Source: JAAZHD01 sp012510895 (GTDB lineage Bacteria; Bacillota; Clostridia; Caldicoprobacterales; DTU083). From it: a stretch of 35,437 nucleotides of DNA. The stretch is from NCBI GenBank assembly GCA_050951465.1, contig JBMNJC010000017.1:1-35437 (forward strand), given 5' to 3'. The translations under genes and the position numbers were made by a program. The notes under the pieces were generated by a model, which saw only the letters and a program-made list of their open reading frames with translations, did no database searches and was not told the DNA's origin. Shown piece after piece: positions 8,285-16,702 of the stretch (positions within the stretch are counted from its first letter, which is position 1; each line of letters opens with the position of its first letter).

Positions 8285-10267
8285 ATGAAAAAGGACAATA
8301 GATATATACCTTATCCATTTTATTGGGATGATGTGCCGATTGACATTTCATTTGTATTCAAGAATGAAAAGCCGGCTGGCAGGCATGGCTTCCTGAAGGT
8401 TTCAGGCAGCGACTTTGTATTTGAGGATGGAACAAAGGCTAAGTTCTGGGGTACTAACTTTAACAGCGGCTTAAATTTTCCGCCCCATGATTTTGCCGAG
8501 AAGCTTGCACGGCGGTTGTCTAAAATAGGAATTAATATAGTCAGATTCCACCAGATGGATGCGGAGTGGGCAACCCCCAATATATTCCAGTTCAGTAAAG
8601 GGGAGAGAAAAGGCAATACGTTAAGTTTTGATCCCCGCAGCATGGACAGACTGGATTATCTCATATATTGCCTGAAAAAAGAGGGTATATATATTTATAT
8701 GGACATGCTGACCTACCGGAAGTTTAAAACCGGAGATGGTGTTGTGGCTGCAGAACAGCTCCAGGATGCAGCCAGGCCGTATTGTATCTTCGACCGAAAA
8801 CTAATAGAACTGCAGAAGAGGTTCAATTACGACTTGTGGACTCATATTAACCCCTACACAGGTCTGGCATATAAAGATGATCCTGCCATAGTTCTGGCAG
8901 AGGTTATCAATGAAGGTGATATGTTCAGCAGGCCCACTGTTATACCTTACTACAAAAACATATTGGACGGCATGTTTGATGAATGGCTTGAGAAAAACGG
9001 CAGGAAAAGGCCGGAAGGCGAAGTAACCTATCCTTCTGATGATCCGGTCATAACTGAATTTCTGATTGAAGTTCAGGAAAACTATTACAGGGAAATGATC
9101 GGACATTTAAGAGAAATCGGAGTTAAGATACCCATTACCGGCACGAACTGGGCCATTAATGCTGCAAACAGGAAAACTCAGTTAGTCACCGATTTTGATG
9201 ACGGGCACGCATACTGGTATGAGTGGAAATGGAAGGAAGAAATTAAGGAGTTCAGCAACAAGCCTATGGTTTCTCAGGTGGATGCCATATTGCCCAGCCT
9301 TTCCTTCCAGCGAACCCTGGAAAGACCATATTTTATATCAGAGTGGGATATGCCCTGGCCGAATGAATGGCGTGCAGAAAGCCCGATATACCTGGCAGCC
9401 GTCGGTTCCTTCCAGGATTGGGCCGGTTTTGCAATCCATACATACAGCTATTCATCTATGAAGAGTATTCAGGTTACAGGCAAGGAAGTCAGCTCAAGAG
9501 CGATTGGAAGTGTTCCCTACAGGGAAGGGGTATTTAATACCTGGAATGACCCTGCTAAATTTGGATTATTCTATCATAGTGCGCTGCTGCTCAGAAGGCA
9601 GGATGTAAAGCCTGCAAATGAGAGTTATAAAATACAGGTCAGGGATATGTCCTTAAAACCTGGTGAAATACTCGCCTTAAGCCTTATTACAGAAAAGCAT
9701 AAAGTTGGTTTGTCATTTGAAGAAGATCCAAAGGATGAAAAAAACACTGTAGCGCCGGAAGCTAAATTGGCAGAGGAAAAAGGCGAGATTCTTTCAGATA
9801 CAAAAGAACTGTATCGAAGCTGGGACAAAAAATTCGGATGGATTGACAGTGAAAGAACTAAGGCCATATATGGTTTTGTCGGCAGTCAATCCAGCATAGA
9901 TTTAACCGATGTTTCATTTAAAGTGGAGAATGATTTCGCGACTATTGCTATGAGCTCATTGACAGATAAGCCTATAAATGCATCTGACAACATTCTTCTT
10001 ACTACCGTAGGCAGGTCAAAGAATACCGACATGAAGTTTAATGAGGAACATACTTTAATGCTGGATCTTGGCCGTCCTCCGATACTGGTGGAAGTAATAG
10101 AAGCTGAAATCTGTATAAAAACCGAAATACCTACTTTACGAGTATGGGCAGTGAATGCTGAAGGGTTCTTTGCAGGTGTTATTCCGTCCACTTATGAAAA
10201 TGGAGTGTTTAAGTTCAAACTTGGCAAAGAATTTGCTTCCATGTACTACCTGATACAGTCTGAGTAA
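8285..10267 (+). CDS. Clan GH-A-like glycoside hydrolase with C-terminal beta-sandwich, complete copy
   Basis: The 660-residue protein begins with a short beta-rich segment (FVFEDGTKAKFWGTNFNSG) that leads into a (beta/alpha)8 barrel of the cellulase/GH5-like type, with GINIVRFHQMD and LDYLIYCLKKEGIYIYMD strands. The likely acid/base is Glu210 in EVINEGD, and the likely nucleophile is Glu353 in ISEWDMPWPNEW; both are at the ends of the expected strands 4 and 7. The C-terminal roughly 110 residues (LSDTKELYRSW to the end) form a beta-domain shared with the partial copy at 2-668 and the copy at 29804. The GH family and substrate are not recognisable to me. No signal peptide. I prefer ATG 8285 over ATG 8270 because a GGAGGAG site sits at 8272-8278, inside the longer version. 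Confidence 0.85.
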   Translation: MKKDNRYIPYPFYWDDVPIDISFVFKNEKPAGRHGFLKVSGSDFVFEDGTKAKFWGTNFNSGLNFPPHDFAEKLARRLSKIGINIVRFHQMDAEWATPNIFQFSKGERKGNTLSFDPRSMDRLDYLIYCLKKEGIYIYMDMLTYRKFKTGDGVVAAEQLQDAARPYCIFDRKLIELQKRFNYDLWTHINPYTGLAYKDDPAIVLAEVINEGDMFSRPTVIPYYKNILDGMFDEWLEKNGRKRPEGEVTYPSDDPVITEFLIEVQENYYREMIGHLREIGVKIPITGTNWAINAANRKTQLVTDFDDGHAYWYEWKWKEEIKEFSNKPMVSQVDAILPSLSFQRTLERPYFISEWDMPWPNEWRAESPIYLAAVGSFQDWAGFAIHTYSYSSMKSIQVTGKEVSSRAIGSVPYREGVFNTWNDPAKFGLFYHSALLLRRQDVKPANESYKIQVRDMSLKPGEILALSLITEKHKVGLSFEEDPKDEKNTVAPEAKLAEEKGEILSDTKELYRSWDKKFGWIDSERTKAIYGFVGSQSSIDLTDVSFKVENDFATIAMSSLTDKPINASDNILLTTVGRSKNTDMKFNEEHTLMLDLGRPPILVEVIEAEICIKTEIPTLRVWAVNAEGFFAGVIPSTYENGVFKFKLGKEFASMYYLIQSE

Positions 10268-10315
10268 CATTATTGAAAATATTTAAACCAGTTTATAAAA
10301 CAGGAGGCCATTTAT

Positions 10316-11836
10316 ATGCAAAGAATAAAAATAGGATGGGCAAGAAGAGATGTAAGTACCGATAAGCCAATTAACATTCCCGGACAATTTCACATGCGCA
10401 TTTCAAAGGGTATAAGCGATCCTCTTTATGTAAACACCCTTGTGCTTGATGATGGCAAGGATATAGTAATATTTATATCTGCTGATCTTGTTGTTATCAG
10501 ATCAAGGCTTTTGGATGAGGTGCGGGAGGCAGTTGCAAAACGAAATCCTGAAATTCCTGTTGAAAAGATCATAATGAATGCTACCCATACCCACTGCGGT
10601 GCCTCCCATTACAGTGATTCAGTCAATGCATCTGTAAAATATGGTTCCTCTACACCGGTATCAGAGGAAATACCTGATGTAGGAATAGAGATTGCATCAG
10701 GTGATGAGTACCGTCATTTTCTTGCCGAACAGAGTGCAGATGCAATCTGCGAGGCTTATGAAAACCGCTCTGAAGGCGGTATAGCCTATGGATATGGTTA
10801 TGCTGTTGCAGGCCATAACCGCCGGGTTGTCTACTTCGATGACATTTCCAGAAGAGGCGGCTCTGTCAGCGGTTTTATGGTAGACGGCCATGGAAAGATG
10901 TATGGCAATACAAATGATGATAATTTCAGTCATTATGAAGGCGGGGCCGACCATTTTGTCAACCTTCTGTATACCTTTGATGCTGACAATAATTTAACCG
11001 GTGCAATAATAAATGTTCCATGTCCTTCACAGAATTCCGAGCATGAATACATGCTTACTGCTGATTACTGGCATGATGTGCGTGAAGCAATCCGCGCAAA
11101 ATACGGTGACATTCATATACTGAGCCAGTGTGCCGCCGGCGGTGACGTTTCACCCCGTATCCTGCATTACAGAAAGGCTCAGGAGAGGCGGTTCAAACTG
11201 AAATACGGTGATATGGAGACAGAACGTGCTGCCAGGAAGGACATTGCTGAACGCATAGCAGCAGCCTTCGATGAAGTCCTCAGCTGGGCTAAAAAGGATA
11301 TAAAAACGGAAGTGCCCATTGTGCATGAGGTAAGAACCATACATTTAACAAAACGCCGCATTACTGAGGAGGAACTGGCTTTTGCAAAGGAAAGCCTGAA
11401 AAAGCTGGAGGCTGTCTCATTTAAAACTGAAGGAGCACCTCCTGAAAAACTGCTTCATGAAAACTCGTTACTGGTCGCACAGAGAAACAGATTTAAGAGG
11501 ATTATAATCCGTTATGAGGAGCAGGACAAAGACCCCAAACTTCCAATGGAGTTGCATGTAGTCAAGGTTGGAGACATTGCCTTTGCTACCAATCGTTTTG
11601 AGCTTTTCACGGATTATATGCATAGAATTCAGGCCCGATCACCCTTTGAACAGACTTTTGTAATACAGCTTACCGGGGTTCCTGGCGATGACGGGGGAAC
11701 TTACCTTGCTACGGAAAGGGCAGTTGCCAATAAAGGCTACAGTGCCAGTCTCTTCTGTAATCTGGTTTCACCTGAGGGCGGACAGGAGCTGGTAGAAGAG
11801 ACCCTTATAAGCTTAAAGAGAATAAAAGATCTATAA
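10316..11836 (+). CDS. Neutral/alkaline ceramidase-like protein, copy 2
   Basis: The 506-residue product belongs to the neutral ceramidase N-terminal-domain family. Visible motifs are the zinc-type THTH pair (His91, His93) and GGDVSPR with Ser279 at the position of the ceramidase catalytic serine. The third zinc histidine of true ceramidases lies in a VHxTS-like strand; here that strand reads INVPCPSQ (Cys236), so the metal site appears altered. No signal peptide or C-terminal immunoglobulin-like domain is visible. It may hydrolyse an amide or ester on a sugar rather than ceramide; this is inference. The ATG at 10316 follows CAGGAGG. It is the last gene of the left operon, before the terminator at 11876. 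Confidence 0.8.
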   Translation: MQRIKIGWARRDVSTDKPINIPGQFHMRISKGISDPLYVNTLVLDDGKDIVIFISADLVVIRSRLLDEVREAVAKRNPEIPVEKIIMNATHTHCGASHYSDSVNASVKYGSSTPVSEEIPDVGIEIASGDEYRHFLAEQSADAICEAYENRSEGGIAYGYGYAVAGHNRRVVYFDDISRRGGSVSGFMVDGHGKMYGNTNDDNFSHYEGGADHFVNLLYTFDADNNLTGAIINVPCPSQNSEHEYMLTADYWHDVREAIRAKYGDIHILSQCAAGGDVSPRILHYRKAQERRFKLKYGDMETERAARKDIAERIAAAFDEVLSWAKKDIKTEVPIVHEVRTIHLTKRRITEEELAFAKESLKKLEAVSFKTEGAPPEKLLHENSLLVAQRNRFKRIIIRYEEQDKDPKLPMELHVVKVGDIAFATNRFELFTDYMHRIQARSPFEQTFVIQLTGVPGDDGGTYLATERAVANKGYSASLFCNLVSPEGGQELVEETLISLKRIKDL

Positions 11837-11875
11837 TTTTAAAACATAACAAATCGGTTTGGTTTAGCAGAAGTA

Positions 11876-11908
11876 ATCCACTCGGGATTTTTTCCCGGGT
11901 GGATTTTT
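11876..11908 (+). terminator. Intrinsic terminator of the left operon
   Basis: An 11-bp stem, ATCCACTCGGG pairing with CCCGGGTGGAT (one T-G wobble), encloses a seven-base loop and is followed by a run of T. It lies 40 bp after the stop of the ceramidase-like gene. Confidence 0.85.
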
Positions 11909-11939
11909 CATTATGAACCCGTCCCGGCTGCAATTCGGC

Positions 11940-11968
11940 TTTTCAACAGATACAGCTTATGGTAGAAT
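11940..11968 (+). promoter_or_regulatory. Candidate sigma-A promoter for the metallophosphoesterase gene
   Basis: TTTTCA (11940-11945) and TAGAAT (11963-11968) are separated by 17 bp, just after the terminator of the previous operon and about 65 bp before the chosen GTG start. The -35 match is only moderate (4 of 6). Confidence 0.45.
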
Positions 11969-12033
11969 TATTTCCGAACTGTTTGCTGTCACAGACGATC
12001 TCATCTATTATGAGGGACAGGAGGAACAAAAAG

Positions 12034-12819
12034 GTGGAGAGTTTTAATATAGGACTGGTGGCAGATGCTCAGTATGCACAAAAAGATCCTAACATAGGCA
12101 GGTATTATCGAAATGCCCTCAACAAGCTTAAGAGTTATCAAAATGCCTTTATAACAGCCCGCACTGATTTTATCGTTCATTTAGGAGATTTTATCGACCA
12201 TGCAGACACTCCTCCGGAAGGTGAAATGCTTATCAGAGAAGCAATGGAGGCTCTTGAATGCGGAGGCATCCCAGTTCATTATCTGATGGGAAACCATGAT
12301 ATTGGAAGCGTACCCGCTGAAAGGCTGGCTAAACTCTGGCGATATCCCAATGGGAGTATGTACTATGCATTTATCCATAAAGCCGTTAAGTTTATTCTTC
12401 TTAATACCAACTATAACAGGAACGGCATTATGTATAGACCCGATGAGATCGTCTGGAATGACGTCTATATCAATCAGGAGCAGATTGACTGGCTTGCCCG
12501 GGAGCTGGCTGAGTCGGAAGAGGAAAGGATAATCATCTTTTCTCATGCCTTGCTGGATGATTTTGCAGATCCTCATGCCGTTAAAAACGGGGCGGATGTA
12601 AGAGCGGTTCTTGAAAGCAGCAACAAACAAATTGTTGTATTTCAGGGACATATGCACCGCGGGAGAGAAAGCGAGACCGGGGGAATTCCCTACTATACCC
12701 TGAAAGCAACGGTTGACGGGGAAACTGATTTTTGTTACTGGCTGTTGACTATATCCTGCCAGGATATTACTGCCAGAGAGTTTACTAACGCAGGCGAGCG
12801 AAATATTGTTATAAGGTAA
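12034..12819 (+). CDS. Calcineurin-like metallophosphoesterase
   Basis: The 261-residue cytoplasmic-looking protein shows the ordered metal motifs of the family: ADAQ (Asp11, Gln13 in place of the usual His), HLGDFID (Asp52), MGNHD (Asn87, His88), FSHALLD (His171) and QGHMHRG (His206, His208). It probably hydrolyses a phosphomonoester or phosphodiester with two metal ions; the substrate is unknown. The DxQ first motif is seen in some members and is not by itself inactivating. I choose GTG 12034 because AGGAGGAAC lies eight bases upstream. Longer versions from ATG 11959 or 12010 would add a 25- or 8-residue extension, and ATG 11959 would overlap the candidate promoter. It stands alone between the left operon and the IS element, so its link to the glycan pathway is only positional. 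Confidence 0.85.
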   Translation: MESFNIGLVADAQYAQKDPNIGRYYRNALNKLKSYQNAFITARTDFIVHLGDFIDHADTPPEGEMLIREAMEALECGGIPVHYLMGNHDIGSVPAERLAKLWRYPNGSMYYAFIHKAVKFILLNTNYNRNGIMYRPDEIVWNDVYINQEQIDWLARELAESEEERIIIFSHALLDDFADPHAVKNGADVRAVLESSNKQIVVFQGHMHRGRESETGGIPYYTLKATVDGETDFCYWLLTISCQDITAREFTNAGERNIVIR

Positions 12820-12878
12820 GTTTGAGTGTCGGTTTTCATGTTTTTGCCTTCGCTTTGTTGACTTAATACAATAAGCAC

Positions 12879-12907
12879 TTTACTTGGTGGAATAAAACTA
12901 TTATAAT
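12879..12907 (+). promoter_or_regulatory. Candidate promoter for the ROK regulator, now separated by the IS insertion
   Basis: TTTACT (12879-12884) and TATAAT (12902-12907) are 17 bp apart. The IS element begins 13 bp downstream. Removing the IS and one target repeat would leave this promoter about 60 bp from the ROK start codon. Confidence 0.45.
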
Positions 12908-12915
12908 TAATATAA

Positions 12916-12920
12916 TATAG
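12916..12920. repeat. Left target-site duplication of the IS element (TATAG)
   Basis: TATAG lies directly outside the left inverted repeat and is repeated exactly outside the right one at 14291-14295. Confidence 0.8.
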
Positions 12921-12936
12921 CCTGAATTATTCATGG
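12921..12936. repeat. IS left inverted repeat
   Basis: CCTGAATTATTCATGG; matches the reverse complement of 14275-14290 except at one base. Confidence 0.82.
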
Positions 12937-13089
12937 ATGTTATCTAACGGTGCGCTCCACCGCATAGTTACAGTGTATACAGCTATTGACGCATTTCACT
13001 TAAAAAGTGAAGGTAAATCCATAGAAAAAAGGGTTCAACTTTGTTAAAATATAGTTATCACACCAATACCAAACAAAGGAGAATCCTCA

Positions 13090-14129
13090 ATGTCTAGTTT
13101 AATGGAAACCCGTTTAGAATGCAATAACAGTATTAAGATAAATTTCGATGGCGGCGATCTATCTTCCGATACAGGTCTGCTTCTGATAAAGGAATTTGCT
13201 GGCAAGATTGGTTTTGATGAAGTTATAGAAAACATATTCAAAACCAATGATGCCGCCAGTTTCCGTATTCATACAGATGCAGAAAACCTACAGCAGGAGA
13301 TATACCAGACCATTGCTGGTTATTTTCAGGATGATGACGCTGACGAGCTGACCAATGATCCAGTGTTTAATACCGTAGGAACAGTTTATACCTCTAATGG
13401 TGCTGTTGAATTTATGAAGCCTCTGCTTACGGAGTATATGGAGCAATACCCTGATATTAATGTATACCTGCGTGGTGACAGCGGCTTCGCTGTTCCAGAA
13501 CTTTTCAGCTTATTGGAACACAACGGCTGTTCTTATGCAATAAGACTGAAGGCTAACAATATACTTTATCAGGAGGCAGCGCATCTGACAGATGAGCTCA
13601 ATGACTTAACTGCCACTAACAAGGTTGACTACGCTGTTTGTTACGGTGAATTTTACTATCAGGCAGCTGGGAATATCCACGCCGGGTTGTTGTTAAAGCA
13701 GAAAAACCAACGGGTCAAATGCTTTACATGTATACGTTTATCGTAACAAACATGCAATTGAAACCGGAAAGCCTGGTTAAGTACTACTGCAATCGTGGGC
13801 GCATGGAAAACTTCATAAAAGAATCCAAGAATGGTTTTGATTTTGATTCCATGAGTAGCCATAATAAAGTGGTTAATGCAAACCGCCTGCAGATATCCAT
13901 GCTTGCCTATAACCTGTTCAATTGGTTCAAACGACTTGCGCTACCTGAAAACATGCGTAAACTTCAGGTTGATACGATAAGGCTGAAACTCATAAAGATC
14001 GCATCTAGGATAGTACGGAGTGCCCGTTACATAATATTCAAGCTTTGCAGCAGTTGTCCTTACAAAACGGAGTTTTATGAAACCTTGGAAAACATCCGCA
14101 AGCTAAAGCTCCAGCCACAGCTGGAATAA
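13090..14129 (+). pseudogene. IS1380-family transposase, internally deleted and frameshifted
   Basis: The N-terminal part (INFDGGDLSSDTGLLLIKEF) and the C-terminal part (YCNRGRMENFIKESKNG, with the catalytic Glu of the RNase H-like fold) are typical IS1380 transposase sequence. After NDPVFNTV the reading jumps to GTVYTSNGAVEF. In intact relatives about 90 residues stand between these, including the first catalytic aspartate motif; they are missing here. Near 13662-13670 the frame slips by one base: frame 1 continues to a stop at 13746, while the true continuation (WEYPRRVVVKAEKPTGQ and onward) is in another frame that runs to 14129. The protein must be inactive. The start ATG 13090 follows AAAGGAG. 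Confidence 0.9.
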
Positions 14130-14274
14130 CAACCTTTTTCGTACCTTGACAAGTTCAAAACGTCGATTACTGTTTCTACGGGAGAAGTCAGCCCTTTTTT
14201 AGGGGAAAGATCATCAGTTTTTTCAAAATTTTGAACTTTAGTGTGGTATTAGTGATAAAATTATTTTTATATCA

Positions 14275-14290
14275 CCGTGAATAATTCAGG
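14275..14290. repeat. IS right inverted repeat
   Basis: Reads CCGTGAATAATTCAGG, the complement of the left end with one mismatch. Confidence 0.82.
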
Positions 14291-14295
14291 TATAG
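14291..14295. repeat. Right target-site duplication of the IS element (TATAG)
   Basis: Exact copy of 12916-12920, directly abutting the right inverted repeat. Confidence 0.8.
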
Positions 14296-14338
14296 AAACC
14301 GTGCGTGTATAAGAATATTAAAATGTAGGAGTGTAAGT

Positions 14339-15553
14339 ATGAAGTCCGGGTATGGTAAAAGCGATCAAACATTTTTGCGCAATTACAATATTAGGAAAGT
14401 AAGAACGATTTTACGGGAAGAAGGTCCATGCTCCAGGGTGGATTTATCAGTAAAGGCTAATTTGGATAAGAAAACCATTACCAATATCATAAATGAAATG
14501 CTTAAGAACGGAGAAGTGGAAGTGGTTTCAAAATCAAGCAACGGAGCAGGCCGTCCAAAAGAGAACTTGGCTCTTAATGGTGAGTACAGCCGCTGCATAG
14601 GCCTGGACATCGGAGGAACCCATATCACCGGAGTAGTCCTTGATTTTACAGGGAAAGTATTATGCGAGCATAATATAGATGTAGTAAATAATGATTCCGA
14701 TATATTATTTCAGTTGTGCGATCTGGTAATGGAGGAGCTTCTTGAAAAATCAAAGCTTTCAATAGATGAAATTGACAAGATAGGCATAGCATTTCCAGGT
14801 CATATCGATATCAGAACAGGCAGGACAGTACTGTCTGAGAATATACAAGGATGGGATGATCTGCCTATTCTGGACATATTCACTGAGAAATACGGCAAAG
14901 AAGTAATGGCAAATGACTGTTCCCGGCTTATGGCCCTGGCCGAACTCCGCTATGGAGCCGGAAATGATGAACGAAATATAATTGTATTTGACTTAGGCCT
15001 TGGTATAGGCTGCGGAATTGTAATTAACCGAAAAATCTTTCCTGGTTCAACGGGAATGAGCGGTGAGGTAGGTCATACCATTGTAAAGGTAGACGGTTCC
15101 CGCTGCACGTGCGGAAGGAATGGATGCATTGAGGCGCTTGCTTCCGGCTGGGCTTTGTCGAAACAGGCCATGGATCTGCTTAAAAACAATGAAAGCCCCA
15201 TGCTTAGCAAAACCATAAACAAAAATACAATGATTCCCACCACTAAAGAAATTGTACTGGCAGCAAAACTTGGGGATGATAAATGTATACAGCTTCTTAA
15301 GAATGCAGGCAGATATGTAGCCATTGGCATCATAAACTCGATCAGCATTATTAATCCCTCAAAGGTAATAATTGGCGGAAGGCTCATAAGGGATAACGAT
15401 ATATTTTATGATGAAATGATAAAAACAGTAAAAAAGGATGCAATTCCCGAATTGATTAAGGATATGAAAATTGAGGTGTCAGCCCTGGGAGATTTAGCTA
15501 CTGCAATAGGTGCAGCCACACAGTGTTTTGAGGAATTTTTTGAGTATGAATAA
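14339..15553 (+). CDS. ROK-family transcriptional repressor (NagC/XylR type)
   Basis: The 404-residue protein has an N-terminal winged helix-turn-helix (about residues 14-75: ILREEGPCSRVDLSVKANL and TITNIINEML) followed by a ROK sugar-kinase-like domain with GLDIGGTHITG (88-98) and the zinc site His246 plus CTCGRNGCIEA (Cys256, Cys258, Cys263). Proteins of this build repress sugar operons and release DNA when a sugar or sugar phosphate binds. It probably controls the operon starting at 15667, possibly through the 84-bp repeat unit just downstream of its own stop. A GGAG site precedes the ATG. Its native promoter seems to lie beyond the IS element, so present expression may come from read-through or from the IS. 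Confidence 0.92.
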   Translation: MKSGYGKSDQTFLRNYNIRKVRTILREEGPCSRVDLSVKANLDKKTITNIINEMLKNGEVEVVSKSSNGAGRPKENLALNGEYSRCIGLDIGGTHITGVVLDFTGKVLCEHNIDVVNNDSDILFQLCDLVMEELLEKSKLSIDEIDKIGIAFPGHIDIRTGRTVLSENIQGWDDLPILDIFTEKYGKEVMANDCSRLMALAELRYGAGNDERNIIVFDLGLGIGCGIVINRKIFPGSTGMSGEVGHTIVKVDGSRCTCGRNGCIEALASGWALSKQAMDLLKNNESPMLSKTINKNTMIPTTKEIVLAAKLGDDKCIQLLKNAGRYVAIGIINSISIINPSKVIIGGRLIRDNDIFYDEMIKTVKKDAIPELIKDMKIEVSALGDLATAIGAATQCFEEFFEYE

Positions 15554-15581
15554 GGGTTTTCATAACGGAATTTTATAAAAT

Positions 15582-15612
15582 AGTACCGACATTATCCTAA
15601 CGGTACTTTTTT
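15582..15612 (+). terminator. Intrinsic terminator after the ROK gene
   Basis: AGTACCG pairs perfectly with CGGTACT across a 12-base loop and is followed by a T-run. It lies inside the 84-bp repeat unit, 30 bp after the ROK stop. Confidence 0.7.
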
Positions 15613-15621
15613 AATTTGGAG

Positions 15622-15627
15622 TATAAT
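15622..15627 (+). promoter_or_regulatory. Candidate -10 box for the oxidoreductase/ABC transporter operon
   Basis: A perfect TATAAT, conserved in both copies of the repeat unit, 40 bp before the next start codon. No good -35 is visible, which would fit an activated promoter. Confidence 0.5.
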
Positions 15628-15666
15628 ATACATAGAAAATTCTGAATATGGCGGGAGGTCGTTTAT

Positions 15667-16656
15667 ATGGCATTAAAAGTTGGAGTAGTCGGGGTAGGTA
15701 ACATTGGTACCATACATGCAGAGATCTATAAGAACCATCCAAAGACGGAATTGGTTGCAGTCTGTGATATCATAAAAGAAAGAGCAGACGCAGCCGCGGC
15801 AAGATTTGGAGCAAAGGCTTTTTATTCAGTCAAGGAAATGCTGGCAAGCGGTATCCACCTGGATGCATGCAGCATGGCGACTAAAGGAGAAGAAAACGGC
15901 GGCGATCACTTTGAACCCACCATGGAACTTTTGGAAGCAGGCATACCTGTACTTGGTGAAAAGCCCATTTCCAATGACATAAAAGAAGGCGAAAAAATGG
16001 TGGAGCTTGCAGCCAGGAAAAAGATTCCCTATGCCATTAATCTTAATCACCGTTTTACACCTGCTGCAATTCGTGCAAAAGAATGGGTTACAGAAGGCCG
16101 GTTAGGGAAACTTCATATGATCAATATGAGAATGTGGATTAACAATCCGGTTGAAACTTCTCCCTGGTTCCACATGAGAGCACTTCATCCTCATTCCTTT
16201 GACGTGATTCGCTATTTTGCCGGGGATGTCAAAAGGGTAGCAGCGTTTCTTATGAAGGGCGAAGGCCGCACCATATATTCTAATGCACAGGTGCTTTTGG
16301 AATTCAAAAACGGAATGATTGGTCATTTGGTAGGAAGCTATGATGCAGGCGGAAGTTATGGCCTGGAGCAATGTGAAGTAGTAGGATCAAAGGGTCGTTT
16401 CGTTTTAGTGGATGCCTGCGAACATCTGACTTTCTATCCACGGAACAGCATTTCCACTGAATCCTACAGCTACCTGGGCGGAATGCGTTCCTTCAGTGAA
16501 ACTTTTAACAGCCGCATAAGCGACTGGATTGAGCAGCTGGATTCCGGTGCAAAATATGATGAAATAAACGGATCCGGAGAAGATGCCTTAAAGGCGCAGT
16601 ATATTATAGAAGCGGCTATTGAGTCCTTCAAGACAGGTAGAATTGTTGAATTATAA
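15667..16656 (+). CDS. Gfo/Idh/MocA-family NAD(P)-dependent oxidoreductase
   Basis: The 329-residue protein has an N-terminal Rossmann fold starting GVVGVGNIGTIHA (about 6-18), the family signature GEKPISND (about 98-105) and the C-terminal alpha/beta domain with HRFTPAA and LHPHSFDVIR, where the conserved histidine of the active site lies. It oxidises or reduces a sugar or cyclitol hydroxyl using bound nicotinamide cofactor. It is clearly paralogous to the 23791 product, which shares the NHRFTPAA, PHS and EKP blocks. It is the first gene of the operon that carries the ABC importer and sialidase-like gene, so it probably acts on the imported sugar. A GGGAGG site precedes ATG 15667. Confidence 0.92.
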   Translation: MALKVGVVGVGNIGTIHAEIYKNHPKTELVAVCDIIKERADAAAARFGAKAFYSVKEMLASGIHLDACSMATKGEENGGDHFEPTMELLEAGIPVLGEKPISNDIKEGEKMVELAARKKIPYAINLNHRFTPAAIRAKEWVTEGRLGKLHMINMRMWINNPVETSPWFHMRALHPHSFDVIRYFAGDVKRVAAFLMKGEGRTIYSNAQVLLEFKNGMIGHLVGSYDAGGSYGLEQCEVVGSKGRFVLVDACEHLTFYPRNSISTESYSYLGGMRSFSETFNSRISDWIEQLDSGAKYDEINGSGEDALKAQYIIEAAIESFKTGRIVEL

Positions 16657-16702
16657 AGTTTTTAAAAAATATGATTAAAAGTAAACTTAAAGGAGTATGG
16701 GC

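Larger units (their letters stand above)
12921..14290 (+). mobile_element. Degenerate IS1380-family insertion sequence, 1370 bp
   Basis: The element is bounded by the inverted repeat CCTGAATTATTCATGG at the left and its near-perfect complement at the right (15 of 16 positions), and by 5-bp direct repeats TATAG. Inside is one transposase gene in the + orientation, carrying an internal deletion and a frameshift. IS1380 elements are usually about 1.65 kb, so the shortfall of roughly 0.3 kb agrees with the deletion inside the transposase. The element cannot move on its own, but its ends look intact, so it could in principle be moved by a related transposase elsewhere in the genome. It sits in the leader of the ROK regulator gene. 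The 210-bp tail between the transposase stop and the right end has no gene. Confidence 0.88.
15562..15645 (+). repeat. 84-bp terminator/promoter unit, copy A
   Basis: This stretch is about 90% identical to 21426-21509 at the next operon junction. It contains the 12-base perfect palindrome ATTTTATAAAAT, a terminator hairpin, a TATAAT box (15622-15627) and a GAAAATTC element. It fills the junction between the ROK gene and the oxidoreductase gene. Confidence 0.85.

Noticed and set aside
11959..12033. Longer N-terminus for the metallophosphoesterase
   Set aside because: Would overlap the candidate -10 box. AGGAGGAAC directs translation to GTG 12034, and the family begins at that point.
12181..12657. 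158-codon open frame on the - strand
   Set aside because: Antisense to the metallophosphoesterase gene; no motif.
13029..14241. GGTTCAACTTTGTTAAAA and a similar inverted stretch near 14223 as IS ends
   Set aside because: The match is weak. The outer CCTGAATTATTCA repeats match better and are flanked by a perfect 5-bp target duplication.
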